A program made the position numbers and the translations under genes. Below the pieces are notes generated by a model. The model saw only the letters and a program-made list of their open reading frames with translations. It was not told the origin of the DNA and ran no database searches. From Congeria kusceri (taxonomy: Eukaryota > Mollusca > Bivalvia > Myida > Dreissenidae), in the NCBI GenBank assembly GCA_027627225.1, contig CM051036.1, positions 43,000,926-43,064,925 of the forward strand: a DNA stretch of 64,000 nucleotides. Reading direction: 5' to 3'. Of this stretch, positions 35,801 through 50,800 are shown one piece after another; within the stretch, counting starts at the first letter, position 1; every line of letters begins with the position of its first letter.

Positions 35801-38800
35801 CCAAGGTTATGTCATTTAGTTGACCCAACTGCCAGCCACTTAAGAGACTATCCGTCAAGGTCATGGCAGGGTTATAACACATTTAGGCTTCCTACTGCCA
35901 GCCACTTGAGACGATCCGTCAACGTCATGGCAGGGTTATAACACATTTAGGCGTCCTATATCTAATACACAACCAAGGTTATGTCATTTAGTTGACCCAA
36001 CTGCCAGCCACTTGGAGACTACCCATCAAGGTCATGGCAGGGTTATAACACATTAGGCTTTCTATACAATTACTTGACTTTTGGTGCTTTGATACTTAAC
36101 AGGATATCACTTGTTGTCACAAAATTGTTTATTTTATTTCATTGACAGTTAGTTTAAATCTATTTTATTAGCTCACCTGAGCACGAAGTGCTCGGTGAGC
36201 TATTGGTATAGGGGACCTCTCTGGCGTCATCCGTCCTTCCGTCGTCAAGGTGCCGTCAACAATTTGGACCGTTATTGCGATAAAGACTACATTTTTTATT
36301 CGATCTTGACCAAGATTGCACAGTTTGTGTATGACCATAAAATCTTGGTCGAGTTTGATAATGGGCCCAAACGGACCAGGAACACCAGAGTTATTGCCCC
36401 TTTTTCATGCAAAGAAAGTGCAAAAGTGCCCTGTTCCAACGTATAGACTTTATTTTCCATCCAATCTTAACCAACTTTCACAGTTTGTGTATGGCCATCA
36501 GATCTCAGCAGACGTCAAAAATGGGCCAGATCGTGTTTCAAAAACCAGAGTTATTGCCCTTTGTTTATTAATTTTTTTTACAAAAATGGACATTATTCAG
36601 GATAGAGCGAGACATTTTTCATCCAATCTTCACCAATCTTGCACAGTTTGTCTATTACCATGAAATTACCGTTGAAGCCGAATATAAGCAAGATCGGACC
36701 AGAAACACCAGAGTTATTGCCCTTTGTTTGTGAAAAAAATAAGCAAAAATGAACATTATACAGGATAGAGACTTCATTTTTCATCCAATCTTTACCAATC
36801 TTGCACAGTTTGTCTATGACCATAAAATTAAAAGGGAAGTCGAATATAAGCAAGATTGGACCAGAAACACCAGAGTTATTGCCCTAACATGTTATCAATG
36901 ATTGGCTTGCACACACAATTTTTGATTCAATGTCGACCAAACTTACACAGTTTGCGCATGACCATAAAAATTGATTGATAAAGTTTGATTTCCAACAGTT
37001 GAAAGACTTGCATGCAGTTATTTGTACATGCAACTTTGATGTCTTCAGAGCCTGCATTAACATCATTTATCATCATTGGACAGAAAATTATCAAAGAAAA
37101 AGCAAAACTTTACCTTTTAGCACAGCCATCGCAAAAATCGCATTGCAACTAGTTTTCCAAAACTGTTTGCGAAAAAGACATCAAAATCTACTGTTTGTGC
37201 TTTTTCCAGAATTGTCAATGACTTAATAAAAAAGGGTCAGGTAAGAATATCGAGAAAATAGATTTGAGAACCATTAGCAAAAAAACGCACATCCACTACC
37301 CAACTCATACTTTAGTTAGCCCATTGCACTTACCGATGTTTTAAATCAAAATTGATCCTACCCCCACTGTGTATTGTTCAGATACCTTAATTTTCAAACC
37401 TGTCACAACAGTATGGTCTTCATCTGTACCAGTTCTCAGGTGAGCGCTTTGGGCCATTATGGCCCACTGGTTTAAGCTTGATTGGGTCAAAAGCCGGAGA
37501 CTTATTGAGACACTTTTGAGTTTGTTTCCTGGGTAGAACTAGTACTTGGTGTCTTTTGAGAAAGATAATTTGAATGCTCCTCGAGTAGAGATCTAGCTCA
37601 CGATCTCCCAATCGCAAGGTGGACACCATATCCATAACATCACTGCGACTTAATTGATAATTAATGTGTTGGGTTCTTTATAGTATCTGTGGTCATTGTG
37701 TTCTGTGATTAGTTTGGGTAGAAACACCTTTTTCTGCTTGCTATTTTAAGGTTGTGAATAAGAGTGTAGAAGATATGCCTCTTACCATTACCTACACTCC
37801 TATATCTGTGGGAAAGTTGCGAATGTGGACCAATATGCTGGAGTCCATCAAAATGCTTCACAGACTTGGTAGGTTTTCTGCCTTCTGTCCTACTCACCAT
37901 ACTTTTGTTCCAAACACTAGTTTTTTAGCTCCACTGCCCTAAGGCTAACGAGCTTATCCCATGGCGGTTCATCCATCGTGCGTGCGTCTATGCATCCTTG
38001 CGTAAATTTTTTTATATGGCTTTATGTTTTCAGTCATTTATCAGACAAACCAAAAATGTGTTTTATGTATTAAACTGCTAATGAAAGTTCTAGCTAAGTC
38101 ATTCTCAGTTCTGAACATGTTATGATTGGAATAAAAAATCATTGATTATTCATATTGACTACAGTTCGTGTGTGAGCTATGCTGGTAAGTCACAGTGTAC
38201 GGCGCCGTCCTTCGTTGTTGTCAACAATTTACTTTAAAAATCTTCTCTGAAACAGCCTGGTGGATATTAACCAAACTTGGTATGAATGTTCCTTGGGTGG
38301 TCCTCTACCAAAACACTTCAAATTATTTTTATTATTTGTATTAGTCAAAAAATATGGCCGCCAGGGGCCGGGGCATTTTTTCCTTATATGACTAAGTTGA
38401 AAACTTTAAAAAATTTATTGTCAGAAACCAATGGTTGGATTTTAAGATAATTTCACACAAATATTTCTTGGATGGTCCTCTACCAAAATACTTCAAATTA
38501 TTTTGATACCTTAAAAACATTGCCACCAAGGTGCAGGGCCTTTTTTCTTATGTGGCTATAATGATAATTCTAAAAATCTTGTCAGAAACCACTGCTTGGA
38601 TTTCAAAATAATTTCAAAGAAATGTTTCTTGGGTGACCTTCTACCAAAATACTTCAAATTATTTTGATTAGTTAAAAACATGGCTCCAGGGGGCAGGGCC
38701 TGTTTCCTTATATGGCTCCCAGGGTGTGTGTGGGCTTTTTCCTTATATGGCTATATTGAAAACTTTGAAAATCTTCTTGTCATAAACCACTAGTTGGATT

Positions 38801-41800
38801 TCGAAATAATTTCACAACATTGTTCCTTTGGTGTCCCTCTACCAAAGTCCTTCAATTTATTATGATTTAAAAAACAACAACAAAAAACATGGCTGCCAGG
38901 GGAGTAGTTTTCTTTATATAGCTTGAATGAAAACTTTGCAATTATTCTATAACCACTAGCTGGATTTTGAAATAATAAATAATAATAACAGTTTCATGGG
39001 TGACTATAATATACCAAATTCCTTCAATGTATTTGGAAACGCTAAAAACCTGGTTGTCGGTGGTCCATCATTGACGTCAGTTGTCAACTTTTACTTCACC
39101 TCTGAACATGCTTTAAAAGTTTTACAAACCATTATGATTCATTAAACTCAGGTGAGTGACCCAGGGCCACTTTGGCCCTCTTGTTTTATTTAGTTGTTGG
39201 TGATTGTGTCTTAGAGTGTGTTCTAGTGCCTTTCTTATTGCATGTGTGAATACTGTTTTTGAAACTTTGTATTTGAAGTATCAAATTTTCTGGAATCCCC
39301 AGCATAACAATTGAAGTTTTTTGTAACACCAAGTGTCACACTTGACATTTTTCTAATGAGGGGATTTTGATCAAGGGGATTTTGATAGACCCCATACCAA
39401 GACAGTTGAAGGGAATCTGTATCACTCATTTTTAGCTCGACTATTCAAAGAATAGGTGAGCTATCCTACTACCCCCGGCGTCGGCGTCTGAATTGGTTAA
39501 AGTTTTTTTTCAAAAGTCTTTTAACTTCAAAACTACATAAGTTATTCTCTTCAAACTTGAAATATACCTTTGTCATCAACTCCAGTATCAGGGTGAACGT
39601 TCCACATAACTCTGTTTTGTATTTTGTCAGAGTTATGCCCATTTTTCACACTGATTTTCTGGTTAAAGTCTATATTCAAAAGTTTTGAAACTGCAGAACT
39701 ACATGTACTTGAAACTTGGAACATTCCTTTGTCATCAACTCCAGTATCAGAGGCAACATTTCCTATAACTCTGTTGCATATTTGAACAGAGTAATATCCC
39801 TTTTTCACGTAGATTTTCTGGTTAAAGTTTTTATTCAAAAGTTTTGTACTTCAAAAGTACATACATTTTAACTTAAAACTTGGAATATACCTTTGTCATC
39901 AACTCCTCTATCAGGGGCAACATTTTCTATAACTCTGTTTTACATTTTTACAGAGTTTTGCCCCTTTTTCACACAGATTTTCTGATTAGAGTTTATATTC
40001 AAAAGTTTTATTACTTTTTCATCAACTGCATCATTAGGGGTAACATTCCCCATAACTCTGTTTTGTATTTTGACAGAGTTATGCCCCTTGTTCACATAGA
40101 TTTTCTGGTTAAAGTTTATGTTCAGAAGTCTTATACCTTGAAAACTACATAGGTTATTCACTTGAAACTTGCAATAGAGCTTTGCCATCAACTCCATCAT
40201 CAGGTTTAACAATCCTCATAACTCTGTTTTGTAGTTTTAGAGAGGGATGGAGGTATTGAAACTTTGAATAATTTGATGAAATAATTGCCATAACTCAGTT
40301 TTGTACTTCAAAAAATGTATGCCCCTTCCACTTTTCAAAATATTTACCAATGGAAATACTTCGAATAGTCTAGCGCGCTGTCCTCTGACACCTCTTGTTC
40401 AAATGACCAGATTCATTTTCGAGAGGACTTTTATTGCCCCCCCTGGGACCAGATGCTCTTCCGTTGAGTTATTTTTGTTGTGTTGTTTTCTCACAGGTTT
40501 TACAGAGAAAGACACAGATGAGATAAAGGGCATTTTCTCTGATACAAACTTCTACTTCCTCATGCTGACGTTCACAGTTGCTGCTTTCCATGTAAGTGGT
40601 CAACAGTTTGCAACGTTTGCTTTGTTCGCATCCCTTCTTTGCTGGGAAATATGTAAGATTCTGATAAAGAAAATTGTGACGTGTTTTGCACCCACTTGTG
40701 CTACAGTTTGTATGCTAGCTTTTACATTCAGTACTAAATATGGTTTTTGAAAGTATGTTTTTCACAAGTGTACCACACACGGTGATAATAATGCTGCATT
40801 TATGTAGCTGTTCCCCTGCGTGATATATAGTTATTTCATAGGCATTTTGGGAACAGTTGAACGTGGCACCAGTAACATCCCTTAAACCGAGGGACATCAA
40901 CATTAACTGTTCCCAGTACACCTATGAACAAACTATTTTATTGCCTAACTTCTTATTTTCGAGATGAAATTTTATTTTACAAAATTTTTAAATTTCTCCA
41001 CCATTGCTTTTGTTCTTTTTTACAATGATTATGTATTTTATGAATGTCTTCTTTACATTATAGCATACTAAATATACTAATAAAAATCTTTTACATTACA
41101 CTAATGGATCTAAAATATTTGCAAAAATGAAGATAGGAGTGTTTTAACCAATTTAAAACTTATATTGGTATAAAGAACAAGTATTTATGTTGTATGTATT
41201 AATTTGTACATCTTTGACATATCAATTATCCTGAATTAATCTGAGCTATTACACATTTTATACTAAGGGTGACATGAGAAGTCTTTTTGTACTCTATTAA
41301 AAAGAGCAAACACTTGCTGTGTCACTTGGTGTGACATGAGAAGTCTTTAAAAACCAGCTACTAATATTATTATCACATGTAATTATTATTTTCAGACATG
41401 GTTACCACTCATTTGTAAGATCCCAAATTCATAAGTTTGGCCTACCCAGGACGACACTTTCCGCTTTTATGGTATTTTCTGTTTCAAGGAAGTCTCTTCT
41501 AAACATAAATCCACTGTAGGCAGAAAGTGTCATTTCGGATTAGCCTGTGCTGACTGCACAGTCTAATCCGGTACGACACTACGCAGATGCATTAAGCCCG
41601 GGTTTCCCACAAAACGCCTCAAATATGCAACTTGAGCTGTAATATATAGCTTCCAACACCATTATACAAACATCCATTGTTTTTTCATCATGTTCTCTAA
41701 ATTGATATTGTAATATTTTTTTATATGCACAAAATTTCATTTAGGCCAAATAAAAAGATAGTTCTGTTTCTGGTCACCGGCCCCAAAAAGTAAGGGTAGG

Positions 41801-44800
41801 TTGGTAGGGATTTTTTTTTTCATGATTTTTTAAATAAAATGAGGGAGATGGTGTGCGTTCCATATAGGTGTCTATTTAGATGTGACATACAATATAGATG
41901 AGTAATGTGTTGACAGATTTCAAAACCTTTATCCCAAACTGATCGATCAACATGCTAACATAACTGTCTGTTAAAAGTTGAAAAACTACCGGCAATGCCC
42001 AACTTTTCAGAAAACAATACATGTACCCCTGAAATAAATTTAAAACAAAATAAAGATAAAAGTAATAAGACCGGTTTTTAGACTGAAGTCCCTTTAATGC
42101 AAACAAATTCCCTTAAAATTTTGTTGAGTAAAATGAGCGAAAAAGAAATGTTATCGGTGGCAAAAATAAAGAAAATAAAACAAATTTTTCTGACCAAAAA
42201 TATGTAGGGTAGGCAGCAAAAGTGAAGGGTACGTCGGAAGACCAGAAACGGGATTTTTTTGTTGTTGGCCTTATTATATATTATGCAGGGATCATATTAT
42301 TCTAGGATTTGCCGGTCTGAGACCAATTGGGTTAAAAAAAGACTGATTTTAATGACTGGTAATCGGTTCGACCAGTTTTCTTGATTTATCCAGGCACTAT
42401 AAAAATTGTGATTATCCCCTGATTTCAATACACACATTGTATGGCCCAAATGCTCTGTAGGTGCAAACGCCGGTGGATCAGTGATGCGTGAATGACCCCA
42501 GTTGTGTCACTATCGATCGATAATTGAAGTGCTTTTGCTGCAGTTTGTTGACTGTGTTACTGGTGTATTACTGACACCGATCGGTCTGTACATCTCCACG
42601 ATAAAATTGTGTCTGGTTACTATAGAGACTCATAATAGCAGCCACATGCAATCCTCGTGGAAAACGTGCATTTGCTGCTTAATAATTGTATGCACTGTGC
42701 TGCATTCATATTGATAGAAAAATATTAATATGAAATCTATCTAAACATCGTAGTAAAAACATAGTTCAATACAATTAGTTTATTTGTTTGTTGGCTTAAT
42801 ATGACATTCATGACGTCTTGTAGTTAATTACAAAGTTACCATACTGTATATTGTATAACATTGTATTTAACTTAAGTTCAGCAAAACTCGTTTAACAGAC
42901 ATAGAAATTAAAAGTTTATTGAAGATTAAGGAATGGAAACTTTGTAGTTTATATTAATAATTAAAATACACAATTTCGGATATATCTTATTTTTCGTATA
43001 CACTTACTTCGGATACAGAATGGGTGTTTTATTGTACTTACTGAATTGCATTATGTTTAAATTTTTGTGAAGTTAAAACTCACAAAAGACATAGAAATGA
43101 AAATTTATTGAAGTTTGAGGCGAGAAAACTTTGTAGATAATAGTTATACTTTAAAGCAGCAGTTCAGAAATGTGTGATAAAAATAACACGTTGGAGAAAT
43201 TGTTTCTAATGGACATCTTAACAATCAAAAAAAAAAAAGCATTGAAATCGGTAAATTAATAACGTTTTGGTAACCTTTTTATTGCATGGGATAGCTGGTG
43301 ATGCCTCTGGAGTAAACCAGCGTGTACATTAGTGTATATTTCGTTCGTACCAAGCATTTTCAAACATAGACATTATAAAATGCTTTTCGTAAATAAGAAA
43401 CAGTTTTCAGTCGAATAAACATCATTTGCGTTCGTTAGAAAAATGACAAATTTAAGATGTTTGGAATTATATTCTATGGAGTACGGCTTTAAAATACACA
43501 TGTTTGGACATGCACCATTTTTGGATACACAAAATTCAGATAAATCATGAGCGTGATCGGCGGACCTCAGGACCGATTGACTTTCTAGAAAAATATGATC
43601 CCTGATATTATGATATATATAATATAAATGGTTGAGCATGAAACTGTTTTATCGGATTAACATTTCTATATGAGATACATTACTTTCACACTCAACCCTT
43701 GATATGCGCATAAACAAAGATATTTAAATCACTATAAGAGATCAAACTGTCTCTAAGTAAGTAATAATACTTTATTACGCTGTTATTATGTCTGGCAATT
43801 TTCTGGCAACAGGTTACTGCACGGATTAAAAGTGACCTTTAAGAAACATTAAAAAGACGAAAACGCCTTAGCAATTTCTCAAATTGAGTAGTAATGGTCT
43901 CTGCTTGTTATCACCCCTACATTAGCCATTTACACATTTCATTGCTTTGGTCTGCTTTGTTTACCTTGTTTTGTTTTTTGGGTCACCAGACCATTTTCTG
44001 CCCCTAAAGCTGATAATTTTATGGCAACTGTATACCGACACATTTAAGAACACTTATGAAGATATATTATTGTATTTATGAACCTCAGTCTATAGTTTGC
44101 TACACGAAAGAAGCATCAGGGTTATTTATTTTCATTTATTTAGCTATTTTCTTTTCTTGAATATGAATTTAACTCTGCATGTTCAGTACGCTCTTCTGTA
44201 AATATTTTTGAGGATCTTAAAAAGAATGATCTCAGTGATTGACTGGTATTCTTGAATATTCTGTTATTAGTGGTGAAATCTGTCACTATTTTCTGCATGC
44301 TCAGTATATAGTTATTTTATAGTCGTTTTAGAAACATTAAAAATTTATCCCGAGTCGAAGATTTGCAGCTATAGCATAAGGCTGATAGACCAAGGCCAAC
44401 AGTTACAGATATCGTCAATTAGGCGCCCCCCCCCAAAAAAAAAGTCCCGTTTCTGGTCTCCCGATTGACCCTTTACCGGTACTTTCCTGCCCACCCTACA
44501 TCTACATATTTTTTGTCCAAAAATAATAAAGACTGAAAAAGACTGTTACCGTGTACAACACACAAACCATTCTCCCATGATAAAAAACCATCAAGGTTAC
44601 TGCACTGGTCTCTTTTATACAAGTGACCTTTTTAGAAACTGATCCTTCAGTAACAGAGGCAGACAAAGACTCTGCAATTTCGCAAATTGAGTAGTAATGG
44701 TCACTGCTTGTTATCACTCCTACCCTTCAATTTACACATTTCAGTGCTTTGATCTGGTTTTGTCCATGTTTTTTAGTCACCAGGTCATCACATTGCTCCT

Positions 44801-47800
44801 AATGCACCTATCAATATTTTCCCCAATTTTTCCAGATGGCAATATTTAGACTAAAAGTGTTTCCCTCATATTGATTTTACTGATACTGCTTGTTTGTATG
44901 TGTCTGCGAAAGTGTCAACGATGACCACTGTTTATATATTAAAATTATATATATTTGTCAACTGTTAATGACACAAGGCAATCACCACGGTGTATATGGT
45001 CACCGTAAAGTGATGAAATACAACTACGTTACTTTTATAATGAATGGATGGGCACCGCATACTTATGGACAAAAAAAAACTGTGCAGAGCAAGAAAATGT
45101 TAATTTCTCCGGGTTTCCATCATTATATGACACTAATTTTAGTTGTACGGAACACAGTGGATATCGCTACTAAATATTCTTACAACATATTTTCCTTAAA
45201 TTCGTCCCTTGTCATAGACGAAGTGAAAAGTGTCCATGTCTTTTATTCATGAAGTGAATTTTCAGATATATATTCCGATTTCTCTTCCATTTTGGCTATA
45301 TTTCGAATGATAGAAGCTCATTTAAGTTTCTGTGATCTTATAACTGTGTTTTGGGGGAAAAAATACGTCTTGGAACTATAAACTTTATATTGAAACTTAA
45401 GATTTAAATGCGAATTATGCATATCATTCAATACAGGTACATGTTTTTGACCGCGATCTTCACCATACTAGCACTATTTTACTAAAATTGAACGTTTATG
45501 TGTGGCTTAAATCATATTTTGTTCCGTGCAACTTGTGGTTTTATCATAGAGTATATGGATTGTTAAATATTTGAATTTAAATACGCATATATCGTGCCTG
45601 TTTAACGACTTTTTCCACGAAGTATACTCTGCAGTCCAATTTTAATTTCAGCAGTATGCGGTGACAATATGCACCATGATCACATTTAACAATGCTTCAA
45701 TATTAATTAAGGCATGTTGTGGCAAAACCGGGCTTAATGCACGTGTGTAATGTGTCATCCTGGATTAGCTAATCTGGGACACCACTTTGCGCATACAGTG
45801 GATTTATGTTTAGAAGAGACTTCCTTGAAATAGAAAATGCCATAAAAGCAGAAAGTGTTGTCCTGGATCAGCCTGTGCAGACTGCTGATCCGGGACATGC
45901 ATTAAGCCCGGTTTTGCCACGACAATTCTCTTCAAATGAAATTTATTTTGCAAATGTTATTGTCAATCTACGGGGGATATGCCATCTAAATAAAAATAAG
46001 AAAACAAACCCTTCATGGTGAGCAAAGTCTCCTAGTGCTCTAGTGCATTCAGACCATTAATCCAGAATGGTTACATTACTTATCTGATGGTTTCTGCCAT
46101 TGAAACAATCAGTGTGTTCTGTAGGTGAGAATGGATGGTTTCTGCCATTTAAACAATCAGTGTGTTCTGTAGGTGAGAATGGAGTCTTTAGCATGTTTAT
46201 TAAAACTGGAAATGTCACCAGTAGCATGGGGCGATATTATTTCTTGCCAATGTAACAGTTCCAAGATGCTGCTAAGGTTTGTTTCTGCTACCTTGAGCCC
46301 AAGACGTTTTTGCATTCTTGGAACTGCTAAGGATAGGGATGGCAAAACATTTACGGATAATTACCCTTTAGCATGTTTATTAAAACAAGGAATGTCACCA
46401 GTAGAATGTGGCAATATGATTTTTTGCAAATGCAACAGTTCCAAGAACGTTCTGCTTCGGTAAATTGGTTCATTTCGGCTGCCTTGAGCCTTAGACTTCC
46501 TTGCATTCTTGGAACTGCTCTTTGGCGGTTGAGGGCTCTAATACAAGGTACCGATGGCAATGAATATTTGAATAATTAAAACTATTGGAATATCATTCAT
46601 TTATTCCAATACTAAGCTGTTTATTAATTTAATTTTTTAGGCCGCGTTATCAGTAAATCCGTATACAAATCAAACACATTGAATATCGTTGGACTGGTTC
46701 CATAATTATTTTGTCCATAATAATCCGCATATCTGTGTCTTTATGGAATGGAAATTGTAGCCTTAAAAAGCCCCAAAATATAATTTTTTTGTGTCGCCTT
46801 AAGGCCTAGTCACACTGTGGTGAGTTTTAGCTTCGAGTTCTGTATAAGTCTGGTGAGTTATCACTCGCCGTAAAGAGGACGAGTGGGTCGCGTAATTGTT
46901 TGAAGACGACATTTGTTCGAGTTCTTTTCAATCTTGACACAACATAGACACTACACAAGTATGATAATCACATTTTATCACAGGTTCAGCAGAGATATGC
47001 ATACGATATCTTTCGGACAATCAAAGACTTGTCTTTGAGAATGTACGAGTGTGGACGAGTCTGAACGACTTGTAAGGACATGTGCACGAGTTTATGATGA
47101 AATTTTATGAGAAACGGATGAGAGATGTCGTAGGCAAGTCTCCCAGACTCGCAGCAAACTTGTGTTATGTCGTAGAATGACTATATACTGCGAAACGCTA
47201 CAACGAGGGAAGACATGTCTATGGAATGTGTTCGATTGTGTTTGAGAGTGCGCGAGATTCCTTCGACATGTCTCGAGAATAAAAAGTCACCGAGAAGCGC
47301 CAAGAATTTTAAAATGTTTAAAATTTTCGCCGCTTCTTGGCGAGTTCTGACAACATATGAAGACATAATAAGAAGACATCACTAGCGACGAAGAATGACA
47401 TGACAAGATGTACACGACACCAGGCGAGTTGTGGCGAGTTTCACCTCACCAGAACTGGTAGCTTAAATTCGCCACAGTGTGACAGGGCCTTTAGGTTTTC
47501 TAGTACCCAGGTGTCACTCTATGGTTGTGTAGATGACAGTTTGTGGTTACCGTGGTTACTGTTGATCCCATTTTGTGACCACAGTCTCTTACTTCCATCC
47601 ATCCATGCATCCATCCCATCTACTGATCCATCCCATCCGTCCATCCATTTATCAATCCATCCACCCATTTTATACATAATCCATACCTCCTTCCATCTAT
47701 CCATTCGCAAATCCATCCAACCCATCAATCTGTCCATTTTCGTCCATCTGTTGCAGTGCGTAACACATGAAATGTCACTAAATGGGTAAAATTTCATGAA

Positions 47801-50800
47801 CATTAAGATGTTATTTTTCTTCAGCTGCTGTTTGACTTCCTGGCATTCAAGAATGACATCAGTTACTGGCGCAACCGAGACTCGATGGTTGGGCTGTCAA
47901 CGCGAGCGGTGGTCTGGCGTTGCATCTCGCAGTTTGTGATTTTCTTGTACCTGATGGATGAGGAAACCAGTCTGCTGGTGCTCATTCCTGCGGGAATCAG
48001 TACTGTCATTGAGGTGCGCATACGATATTTATTTCGAATAATTGTTTTGCATTATTGAATTATTTGACAGCAAGATGAATTGCTTGAATGTGTTCAGAAA
48101 CGTTTGTACCATCATGACCAATCGCGTTAAATCTCATTAAAATCAAATTTACTGTCAAACAGTGCTGAGGCCCACGACTACGAAAGTTCTCAATCTCAAA
48201 AGTCTATTAAACTATTAAAATTAACCAATGAAATGATTGTGAAATAAAGGCTTTAAATTTCATTGGCTAATATTCTATTATAATACATAGTGTTACTAAA
48301 AATAGAAACATTTTGATGTCGATTACGGGCCGTTACGCGGCACTGCTGAGCCGATATAATTATAATTGGCCGCGGCCGATTTTTCGATAATCAAAGAGAA
48401 TCCGATCGCGCGACGTCAACGACCATGAATGGCGTATTTAGTCAACATTAAAAGGTTATATCCGAAAATGCAAATACTGAATATTAACGAAAGTTTGTAG
48501 TTTTTTTATTAAATATATATACGATCTATTGCCTATGCATCTTTTAGTTTGAGAAAAAGAATCACTGAACAAAATTGAACAGATCGGAAACTTTTACTGT
48601 ACCTCAATTTCAATCCATTGCTTCCAACAATAAAAATCCAACAATACTGTAAGCACTTCAATTCCATTGTCTTGTATCCATAAGCCTTAATTTTAACAAT
48701 CATGATATTAATTTAATGTGAACCATTCTGACCAGAAACACGATTTACGAAATCGTAATGACTGGTCAGAACGTTTGATTTTATTCGATTCAAAGTCTCA
48801 AAATATATTATTTATCCAACTGACACATTCATCATTCAGAATTTGTCCATGCATGATTTATTAAACTAATAGTAATGTATTTTACTAAAAATCAAAGCAA
48901 ACACGACATAATCGTTGTCACAACAAAACTGCGAGTCCAGCGAAAACTGGTTTGTTTCGTCACTGTTTTTCTGTTTATAAATTATGTCATTCGTTAGAAT
49001 TGCGTCACGTATTGCGTAATTAGTTGAATGTTAAATAAAAAAACGGAAAGTTTGTTTGGTGTTTTTTGTTAACATTTTGTGTAATAAAGAAAGTAACATG
49101 ATTCTTTTCTTGTGACAGGATAATATGTATTATAAACGATAATATATGGCAGAGCTGGGCCGGGCGTCTATAATCGGCCCTAGCCGTATAACGTCCCTCG
49201 GGCCAAAGGCCCTCGGGCCGTTATATCAGCAGCGGGCCGATTATAGATGCCCGGCCTAGCTCTGCCGTATATTATTGTCTAAATAATGTTAAGACTAAGT
49301 TTGTGACTGAGAACTATCCTAGTTGTGGGGTCTTTCCAAACAAAGCCCGGCCGGCTAGCTCAGTTGATAGAGTGCTGGACTACAAATCCGAGGATCGCGG
49401 GTTCAATTCCCAGCCTGGCCACAAAACTTATGTGGAAATTGGTCATGAAATTATTTATACGGCTATTCTTCCCCTACCTCTGATTCAAGTAGGGCAGTTG
49501 TCAGTTACTGGCATAAGTATGTGCACTTAGTACTGGTAAACAAGCTTACCAAGGAAAAGTGTGAGTAGGTTAACTGACCGCCGTTATATGACTGAAATAC
49601 TGTTGAATACGGCGAAAAATCCAAACAAACAAACAAACAACTTTCCAAACAAAAAGAACACTGCAATTCTGTGTCCAGTGGCTGGAGATGATTTTAATGA
49701 GATTGCATCATGACATCGTTTAAAAGGCATGAGTGTACACATCTTGTTGACAGATCATTGAAAAGTGTAGGTCCTGGGTACATATTCATAATGTTTCTCA
49801 GTAATAACTAAATAATTTCATAATAAATTACAGATTCTGAGCGTTTGATGTACTAATTATGTGATATTTTCTTTCAATTGTCTTGCAGATTTGGAAGGTC
49901 AAGAAAGCTTTCAAGGTGTCTATCAAATGGACTAAAATTATACCAACAATTACTGTAAGTTGAATTTGTTTTCATACTGCTTTGTTGACAATAAATTATT
50001 CATCAAAACCATGGATTTTTTTGCATTTTGGTAAATTGTTATTGTAGTTAACTTATTACCAGTTTTCTTATTACCATAATTGAAAAAACTGAGGGCCAAA
50101 CAAATAAACTAAGCATTCTTTGCTATTGAAGTATGATTTGAAAAATAGTTCTTCAAGAATCCATAGAGAAAAAGTGAAGTATTTTTGTTAAGCAAAGTTG
50201 AATGTCAGCAAAAATGAGAATACCATGTCTGCAAAAGTTTCAAAAGTAATGTACATTGTTGCAGCAATCTTATAATTTATTTCAATTTCAGTATCAACTT
50301 CTGAAAATAATAGACATCTCTTTCACATCTGATGTTGTGTTGTTGTGAAATCAAACACCTGCCACAATTATGAATTAAATCTCAGGGATGTAGCTAAAGC
50401 TTTTTCATTGGTGTATAATCCAAACATGGGCAGGGGAATGCACCTAGTTAATTTTAGACTTAAAATTAGTTAAGAAATAAGAAAGCACTCCAAGATCACA
50501 AACCTCTGCCAAGGCGCAAAAAAACTCATTGAGGCGCGTCGTCGGATAACCGGTCTTAATGCGTGTGTGTTAAATATCGTCCTGGATTAGCCTGTGCAGT
50601 CCGCACAGGCTTATCCAGGACGGCACTTTCCGCCTACAGTGGATTTATGTTTAGAAGAGACTTCCATGAAACAGAAAATACCACAAAAGCGGAAAGTGCC
50701 ATCCCGGATTAGCCTGTGCGGACTGCACAGGCTAATCCGGGATGACACTTAACGCACATGCATTAAGTCCGGTTTTCCCACGACGGGCCACATGTGTAAA

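Noticed and set aside
33653..36065. Regularly spaced repeats that could look like a CRISPR array
   Set aside because: The units are contiguous 108-bp tandem copies without unique spacers, and the DNA is from an animal nuclear genome.
40301..40750. 149-residue single-exon gene
   Set aside because: Only 40497-40591 is coding, as CLPTM1L exon 7; the left part is the tail of a hairpin-ended repeat and the right part is intron.
47400..47803. Frames of 129 (+) and 94 (-) residues
   Set aside because: Both are translations of the CATC microsatellite and the end of a MITE.
49349..49425. Functional tRNA gene
   Set aside because: The A and B boxes are present, but the tRNA-like part runs directly into a SINE body with a (CAAA)n tail, the acceptor stem pairs imperfectly, and headless copies exist elsewhere in the window.
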